The notes under the pieces were generated by a model. The model had not been told where the DNA came from and did no database searches. It saw only the letters and a list, made by a program, of their open reading frames with translations. DNA of 27,823 nucleotides from an uncultured Muribaculaceae bacterium (GTDB taxonomy: Bacteria; Bacteroidota; Bacteroidia; Bacteroidales; Muribaculaceae), in the NCBI GenBank assembly GCA_910577355.1, contig CAJTMY010000034.1, forward strand, positions 1-27,823. Direction: 5' to 3'. Both the position numbers and the translations under genes were made by a program. Positions 23,332 to 27,823 of the stretch are shown piece after piece; positions within the stretch are counted from its first letter, which is position 1; every line of letters begins with the position of its first letter.

Positions 23332-23981
23332 TGGCCGACCGTAAATTCTATGTGGTATGGGAAGGCCGCGAGCCGGGCATATACGACAGCTGGGACGACT
23401 GCCTTGAGCAGGTGCAGGGATACCCGGGGGCGAAATACAAGTCGTACACATCGCAGACGGCGGCCACCGAGGCTTTCCGCGGCGACCCGTCGCATCAGCT
23501 CGGATTCGCCCGCGAACTCGGGCGACGCATGGGCGGCGTCAAAGTCGATTATACCGCCATACCCGGCATACGGCTCGACGCCGTGGCCGTGGACGGGGCC
23601 TGCGCGCACAATCCCGGCCCCACAGAATATCGCGGAGTGCGTGTGATCGACGGCGTGGAGATATTCCGCATGGGTCCCTTCGAGGGCGGGAGCAACAACC
23701 TCGGCGAATACATAGCCATAATCCATATGGCAGCGCTGCTCGACAGGCGCGGCGACCACACCACGCCCATATACAGCGACTCGCGCACGGCGCTGGCCTG
23801 GGTGCGCCGGGGACACAGCCACAGCTCGATAACGCCCGATGCCTCCAACGCGCGCATCATGGAGCTGCTGCGCCGCGCCGACGCATGGCTCGCGGCACAC
23901 GGCGGCCGCATAGCCAATCCGCTGCTCAAATGGGATACCGACAACTGGGGTGAGATCCCCGCCGACTTCGGCCGGAAGTGA
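23331..23981 (+). CDS. rnhA: Ribonuclease H with viroplasmin-type N-terminal domain
   Basis: Cleaves the RNA strand of RNA-DNA hybrids (216 residues). Residues 4-50 form the hybrid-binding/viroplasmin domain (FYVVWEGREPGIYDSWDDCL, YPGAKYKSYTS). The catalytic domain follows with Asp88 (AVDGACAHNPGP), Glu126 (NNLGEYIAI), Asp150 (IYSDSRTALAWV) and the end WGEIPADFGRK. The start is ATG 23331, overlapping the previous stop by one base (TGATG); the longer open frame upstream only shadows the preceding gene. The last six codons and the stop belong to a 24-bp direct repeat whose second copy lies beyond the ATPase gene. Confidence 0.95.
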   Translation: MADRKFYVVWEGREPGIYDSWDDCLEQVQGYPGAKYKSYTSQTAATEAFRGDPSHQLGFARELGRRMGGVKVDYTAIPGIRLDAVAVDGACAHNPGPTEYRGVRVIDGVEIFRMGPFEGGSNNLGEYIAIIHMAALLDRRGDHTTPIYSDSRTALAWVRRGHSHSSITPDASNARIMELLRRADAWLAAHGGRIANPLLKWDTDNWGEIPADFGRK

Positions 23982-23984
23982 CCC
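23961..23984 (+). repeat. 24-bp direct repeat, left copy (end of rnhA)
   Basis: Covers codons for ADFGRK, the TGA stop and CCC. It is identical over 24 bp to 25358-25381, and a weaker match continues for about 7 more bases (CGCCCG). It contains a small inverted repeat (CTTC...GAAG). The two copies bracket the AT-rich ATPase gene, like the ends of an integrated element. Confidence 0.9.
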
Positions 23985-24001
23985 CCCGCCCGCAATCGCC
24001 G

Positions 24002-25258
24002 CTATAACTCCAATGAGTTGGGGTTTAACAAGAAATCATAAATACTTATGGTTGTAATCCCGTCCTCGTTCCTCAATACAGGCGTGTGTTCTCCGACGAT
24101 AACAATCTTTTTGAAAGAATCATCGACATTTCGCAAGGAAGTTTCTTCTTGTGCGACTTTTTCCTCGTTCTCCATTCTGTATGCCGATTGAATGTAATAT
24201 CTGGCGCTTCCGATATTGCACACAAAATCTATCTCGTATTGACGACGCATCTGGCGACCTTCTTGTCTTATTACAACCGGCACAACTCCGACATCTACAT
24301 TGAAACCACGCATACGCAGTTCATTATATATGATGTTTTCCATAACATGACTGTTGTCGGGTTGCCGAAAATTCAGACGGGCATTACGCAGACCCGGATC
24401 TGCAAAATAATACTTGTATGGTGTGTCTATATATTTGCGCCCTCTTACATCATATCGGCTTGCCTTCTCTACAAGAAACGAGTCGCACATATGCTCCAGA
24501 TATTTTTTAATAGTCACAGCCGACAGATCGCTATGTCTTAAAGAATCAAAGGTATTGGCCAATTTCTGAGGATTTGTAAGGCTGCCAACCGTCGAGGATA
24601 TGATATCAATGAGTATCTCAAACTCTTCCTCACGGTTAATCGCGTATCGCTCCTTTATGTCCTTCAGATATGTATCTTCAAAGACAGCTTTCAAGAACGT
24701 CACTTTTTCTTCTGCGGATTCCATGAATACGGTCTGAGGTAGACCTCCGTATAGCATATATTCGGCCCAATCCTCCTCTTTTGTCCGATTGGCAGCCGAG
24801 TGGTATTCGCTGAAACTCAAAGGATATATACGTACTTCATCTCCCCTGCCCCTGAATGTGGTTATCACGTCCCGGGAAAGGAAACGCGCATTGCTGCCCG
24901 TTACATATAAATCCACATTATCCCTATTGAGATAACTGTTCAGTACATCCTCGAATTCAGGCACATGCTGAATCTCATCTATAATCACATAGTGCATCAT
25001 GTCTCCATGAATCATAGAATCTATATGTTCGAGGAGAGTGTCAGGATCACGTAAAGATTTGTTGCGGCGGTCTTCAAGATTTATCTTGATTATATGGCTT
25101 TCATCAACACCGTTTTCCTTTAGCCATGAGACGAACAGCTTGAACAAAAGATAAGTCTTGCCACTTCTACGTACACCGGTGACGATTTTTATTCGTCCGT
25201 TATGCCGCCTGCGGATAAGGCGGTCTAGATATAAGTCCCGTCTGATTGAACGATTCAT
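24002..25258 (-). CDS. AAA-type ATPase with C-terminal DUF4143
   Basis: A 418-residue protein of a widespread Bacteroidetes and archaeal family (AAA_14 plus DUF4143) of unsettled function. Walker A is GVRRSGKTYLL (about residues 28-38) and Walker B is HYVIIDEIQHVPEFEDVL. The sensor region is VDLYVTGSNARFLSRD, with IYPLSFSEYHSA after it. The DUF4143 end contains DTPYKYYFADPGLRNARLNF, VMENIIYNELRMRGFNVDVG and IDFVCNIGSARYYIQ, which has a PD-(D/E)XK-like pattern. The gene is much more AT-rich than its neighbours, is convergent to rnhA and is bracketed by 24-bp direct repeats, so it looks acquired. A defence or toxin-like role is often suggested for such genes, but nothing here proves one. Confidence 0.9.
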   Translation of the reverse strand: MNRSIRRDLYLDRLIRRRHNGRIKIVTGVRRSGKTYLLFKLFVSWLKENGVDESHIIKINLEDRRNKSLRDPDTLLEHIDSMIHGDMMHYVIIDEIQHVPEFEDVLNSYLNRDNVDLYVTGSNARFLSRDVITTFRGRGDEVRIYPLSFSEYHSAANRTKEEDWAEYMLYGGLPQTVFMESAEEKVTFLKAVFEDTYLKDIKERYAINREEEFEILIDIISSTVGSLTNPQKLANTFDSLRHSDLSAVTIKKYLEHMCDSFLVEKASRYDVRGRKYIDTPYKYYFADPGLRNARLNFRQPDNSHVMENIIYNELRMRGFNVDVGVVPVVIRQEGRQMRRQYEIDFVCNIGSARYYIQSAYRMENEEKVAQEETSLRNVDDSFKKIVIVGEHTPVLRNEDGITTISIYDFLLNPNSLEL

Positions 25259-25272
25259 ATGATTTGGATTTG

Positions 25273-25286
25273 TGTCACATGTGACA
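25273..25286. promoter_or_regulatory. Perfect 14-bp palindrome in the ATPase leader
   Basis: TGTCACATGTGACA lies between the -7 box (complement of 25299-25306) and the ATG at 25258, at about +6 to +19 of the transcript. It is a likely operator, perhaps for a regulator not present here. Confidence 0.55.
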
Positions 25287-25298
25287 TTTTTCTAAAGG

Positions 25299-25306
25299 CA
25301 AAATTA
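25299..25306 (-). promoter_or_regulatory. -7 promoter box of the ATPase gene
   Basis: TAATTTTG followed by CC on the minus strand. The leader is about 34 nt and includes the palindrome. Confidence 0.6.
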
Positions 25307-25357
25307 ATTATAATTCCTGAATTGAAAAAGTTCCGGAAAGAAAAATCCGGAAATAAT

Positions 25358-25381
25358 GCCGACTTCGGCCGGAAGTGACCC
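25358..25381 (+). repeat. 24-bp direct repeat, right copy
   Basis: Exact copy of 23961-23984, 1397 bp away. It is outside any gene and preceded by an inverted repeat (TTCCGGA 25331-25337, TCCGGAA 25346-25352). Confidence 0.9.
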
Positions 25382-25395
25382 GCGCCCGATACTTC

Positions 25396-25409
25396 CACAC
25401 GGATTTTTT
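25396..25409 (+). repeat. Short copy of the dispersed CACGGATT repeat
   Basis: CACACGGATTTTTT lies 15 bp beyond the right direct repeat. This is probably the original sequence downstream of rnhA before the ATPase gene arrived. Confidence 0.5.
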
Positions 25410-25470
25410 AATTGCCTAATGTCGTGCATATAGAATTTGGGATGTAAAAACAAATTTTATAAGCGATTTT

Positions 25471-25501
25471 TTTGCGAAGATTGAAAAATTCGCTAATTTT
25501 G
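25471..25501 (+). promoter_or_regulatory. Promoter of the rod-shaped RNA
   Basis: TTTG (25471-25474), 19 bp, TAATTTTG (25494-25501). It is a full consensus match. Transcription is expected to start near 25508. Confidence 0.8.
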
Positions 25502-25507
25502 CGACAG

Positions 25508-25805
25508 CTACCGCCGCAGAGCCCGGCAACGGGCGTGCGGGCGGGGCTTACATATTTTTGAGAAGCGTTTACTGGGCGCTTGTTCTTGATTCTTTGAAAT
25601 CTCGCAAGTTTCGTAAATCCATGTCAAGGACTGTGCAACGGTAGATGCCCGTGGATATGCATATGTTGCATTTCGCGCTCCGTGAGGGGCGCGAAACGCA
25701 AGCTGCATATATGGCGTGGGCTCTGCGTTGCCGTTTCTACATGGAAAGGCATGCGAGAGCCTCAAAGAGTGGGACGGCAACTGAAAGGATTCCCACGCTT
25801 TTCAT
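25508..25805 (+). ncRNA. Long rod-like structured RNA, candidate 6S-like RNA or mRNA leader
   Basis: A GC-rich 5' hairpin (about 25511-25546, with GCCCG-GCAA-CGGGC inside) is followed by one long rod. Nested helices, outside to inside: 25560-25568 with 25795-25803; GGG 25574-25576 with CCC 25792-25794; TCTTTGA 25591-25597 with 25762-25768; TCTCGCA 25600-25606 with 25752-25758; TCCATGT 25618-25624 with 25739-25745; GCAACG 25635-25640 with 25726-25731; GCCC 25647-25650 with 25718-25721; ATATGCA 25655-25661 with 25704-25710; TTGC 25666-25669 with 25698-25701; TTTCGCGCTCC 25671-25681 with 25686-25696, loop GTGA. Ten ordered helices cannot plausibly be chance. No frame here resembles a protein. 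The shape recalls 6S RNA; a regulatory leader of the surface gene at 26009 is the alternative. Confidence 0.7.
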
Positions 25806-26008
25806 TTTATATCATTGATAAGAAGCCGCTTGTGGGGATCGCGCGGCACACACAGCGATGGCACTACTCTCGTCATCACCCTTCGATATATCCGGCAGGC
25901 CGTTCCGGCTCGTCGATCGATGCATGCGCAACACCGCGTATGTCTGTTTGCTGTGCCTGAAATACAGATCATAACATACCAATACATTAATAATCATTAA
26001 TCAGCTTT
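25806..26008 (+). other. Gap before the surface gene: no gene seen
   Basis: No credible frame. Small hairpins are present: GCCGC/GCGGC at about 25832-25855, GCCG/CGGC at about 25902-25912. The last 45 bp are AT-rich. No consensus promoter lies close to ATG 26009, so the gene may be read from the promoter at 25471 with a leader of about 500 nt. Confidence 0.4.
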
Positions 26009-27775
26009 ATGAGAAACAAACCAACCAAACCATTGGGTATCGGGCTTGCCCTGCTGCTCGCCCTGCTGTCGGTATTCCCGTTAGCCGCCCAGGATGTCTT
26101 TTCCAACGGCAACGAAGTCGCAGAGAAGGATATTGATATCGAATCAATAGAAATCACCAGCGTTCTTCCGGAACTGATTACCGATGAAAGTTACCGTACA
26201 TTCCGGATCGAGAAGTCGATCTATCCCGTTAATGCATCTTCGACACCGGAGTGGATCTCTTCCAATCCTAATGTAGCATCGGTCGATGCGGACGGCTACG
26301 TAACCATTCACGACTGGGGCATTGTTACCATCACGGTCACCACTTCAAACGGGATCATGGATTCGATAGAACTGAGCGCGGCTTTGGATAATGACCTTGT
26401 CGCTCCTGAAGGTCATGACGCCCTTACAGTCGCTCGCCGCGATGGTGGAGCACAGCTCGTAAATGTGGACTATACAAAATTGTCGGACGGCGAGCTGGAG
26501 ATTCCGGCCACCGTGACCCGCAACGGGCTGACGCTTAACCTTATTTCGGCTACGTTTGACAACGATATGGACTCAAAGGTAACCACTGTCACCATAGCGG
26601 ACTCCGATCTGCCACTCAATATAATCGGCACTATCAAAGGCACTGGGTTCAAGACTCTTTATTGCGGCCGCAATCTTGATTGGGGCGATCAGACCGAAAA
26701 CATTCTCGGCGTATCCAATATCACCACCGTGACGCTCGGCGAAAAAATGACAGCCGTGGCTTCGCACCAGTTTGAAGGAGCGAAGATCAGCACCCTAACA
26801 CTCCCCTATACAATAGAAACGATCGGAGACTATGCGTTCCCGACCATGCAGATACGTGGCAAGCTTGTGATACCCGGAAATATTCGCAGCATAGGTGCGA
26901 ATGCCTTCATGTCGTGCCGTGGCATAACAGCGCTTGACTTCTCGACATGTGAGAACCTCAAATTCATAGGGGAGAACGCTTTTAATACACTGAACAGACT
27001 TGACTCATTGACAATCAACAACTGTAACGGGCTCGCCATAGGCGCCAGAGCTTTTGCCGATTGTCCGAAAATGACAAAAGTGGAAATTTCGGGTGTAGGC
27101 AACACTTATGGAGAAGGTGCTTTCCAGAACTGCAAGATTCTCGAAAGTGTCAAACTCAGCGGCATGCAGCTCGGCGACAACGCGTTGGCCACAAATCCGG
27201 CTCTTACCAAGATAAATCTTGATGTGGAGAATATCGGTTCGAATATCCTTAAGAATGCCAACGAGGCGTCTGTGCCCTATGAATCGCCCATTTCGATTGT
27301 GTTGGGCGACAATGTGAAAAATATAGGGAGCTCTGCATTCTATAATATTACAATGGTAAAAAACGTAAAATTCGGCCTCGGCCTTGAGAAAATCGGCGAC
27401 TTTGCATTCAGTGGCTGCGACAGTTTGGTTTCAATAATATTTCCTACAACGGAACAAGCCGATGCCAAAATCGAAATCGGCGGTCGTGCATTCGATGGCC
27501 GATATAAGAAATTAGTCGATTTGGGTAATCATGTAAAGAGTGTAGGCTCATTTGCTTTTGTTGGTGCAGACTCGCTTAACCTTGGTTCAAGCGTTCAATC
27601 AATCGCAAATCGTAATTTCAGAAGTTTAGGTAATAAAGAGCTTGTGATACCGGCAAGCTTGACGGGTGTGGGACTGGAAAGTTTAGGCGGCATCAAACGA
27701 ATGATACTCAGTGAAACGTCCGAGTCCATATATTTTGAAACAAATGGAAACGGGAATATATATGACTATATTTAA
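26009..27775 (+). CDS. BspA-type leucine-rich repeat surface protein
   Basis: A 588-residue exported protein. It has a signal peptide (about residues 1-27, IGLALLLALLSVFPLAAQ) and a bacterial Ig-like (Big_2) domain at roughly 55-115 (PEWISSNPNVASVDADGYVT, IVTITVTT). A linking domain follows, then about twelve LRR_5 repeats from residue 250 on (for example TIETIGDYAF, IRSIGANAFMSC, LEKIGDFAFSGCDSLVSI). Such proteins adhere to host or bacterial surfaces or to polymers in related species; the ligand here is unknown. It ends abruptly at GNGNIYDYI inside an AT-rich stretch, with no sorting tail, so the C-terminus may be truncated or frameshifted. A long structured leader precedes it. Confidence 0.88.
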   Translation: MRNKPTKPLGIGLALLLALLSVFPLAAQDVFSNGNEVAEKDIDIESIEITSVLPELITDESYRTFRIEKSIYPVNASSTPEWISSNPNVASVDADGYVTIHDWGIVTITVTTSNGIMDSIELSAALDNDLVAPEGHDALTVARRDGGAQLVNVDYTKLSDGELEIPATVTRNGLTLNLISATFDNDMDSKVTTVTIADSDLPLNIIGTIKGTGFKTLYCGRNLDWGDQTENILGVSNITTVTLGEKMTAVASHQFEGAKISTLTLPYTIETIGDYAFPTMQIRGKLVIPGNIRSIGANAFMSCRGITALDFSTCENLKFIGENAFNTLNRLDSLTINNCNGLAIGARAFADCPKMTKVEISGVGNTYGEGAFQNCKILESVKLSGMQLGDNALATNPALTKINLDVENIGSNILKNANEASVPYESPISIVLGDNVKNIGSSAFYNITMVKNVKFGLGLEKIGDFAFSGCDSLVSIIFPTTEQADAKIEIGGRAFDGRYKKLVDLGNHVKSVGSFAFVGADSLNLGSSVQSIANRNFRSLGNKELVIPASLTGVGLESLGGIKRMILSETSESIYFETNGNGNIYDYI

Positions 27776-27823
27776 CGTGAGTTCGATGAAAATTAAGTGA
27801 TTGAAAATTTGGTGATTAGCGAT

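Noticed and set aside
25508..25805. Retron msr-msd RNA
   Set aside because: The long hairpin is suggestive, but no reverse transcriptase gene is found on either side, and the neighbours are an ATPase and a surface protein.
25508..25805. tmRNA, RNase P RNA or SRP RNA
   Set aside because: None of the conserved sequence blocks of these RNAs could be found in this region or in 19759-20001.

Overview
The window looks like a chromosomal segment of a Bacteroidales bacterium, most likely a Muribaculaceae relative. Evidence: promoters of the Bacteroidetes type (TTTG, about 18-20 bp, TAnnTTTG) before many genes, little use of Shine-Dalgarno sites, and lineage families such as GldE/GldD, DUF4249 lipoproteins, TonB-dependent receptors, BspA-type leucine-rich repeats and the viroplasmin-type RNase H. 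Housekeeping genes are GC-rich. Several islands (MntA/HepT, the AAA-ATPase gene, the last surface gene) are clearly more AT-rich. This assignment rests on gene content and style, not on a search.

Layout. 1-785: start of an unidentified leftward gene, then about 600 bp holding a cluster of hairpin repeats. 786-2564: leftward yqeY-serS. 2630-5205: gldE, gldD and a phosphopantetheinyl transferase, rightward, meeting upp (leftward) tail to tail with an overlap. 5967-6788: panB. 6900-7572: an MntA/HepT toxin-antitoxin pair. 7777-8622: outer-membrane phospholipase A. 8798-13852: a surface operon of two secreted proteins with a shared N-terminal module, a TonB-dependent receptor and a DUF4249 lipoprotein. 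14207-15655: another secreted protein, driven by a promoter strikingly like that of the surface operon. 15836-19515: a RecB/AddA-like helicase-nuclease, followed by a 21-codon remnant of an acyltransferase. 19516-20254: a structured non-coding RNA with its own promoter and terminator, then a palindrome-controlled promoter. 20255-21097: CE1-like esterase. 21173-23981: tight operon mscL, aroK, alanine-dehydrogenase-like gene, rnhA. 24002-25258: AAA-ATPase/DUF4143 gene inserted at the 3' end of rnhA between 24-bp direct repeats. 25471-25805: a promoter followed by a long rod-shaped RNA. 26009-27775: BspA-like leucine-rich surface protein.

The most interesting signals are not protein-coding: (i) the rod-like RNA at about 25508-25805, with ten nested helices; (ii) the multi-helix RNA at about 19759-20001; (iii) the ATPase cargo gene bounded by a direct repeat that restores the last codons of rnhA; (iv) the hairpin cluster at 313-689; (v) a pair of promoters carrying G-tracts at the -33 position. 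A dispersed intergenic repeat (core CACACGGATT...CACAGATTTTCACGGA) occurs at least seven times and lies beside most of the acquired or broken genes.
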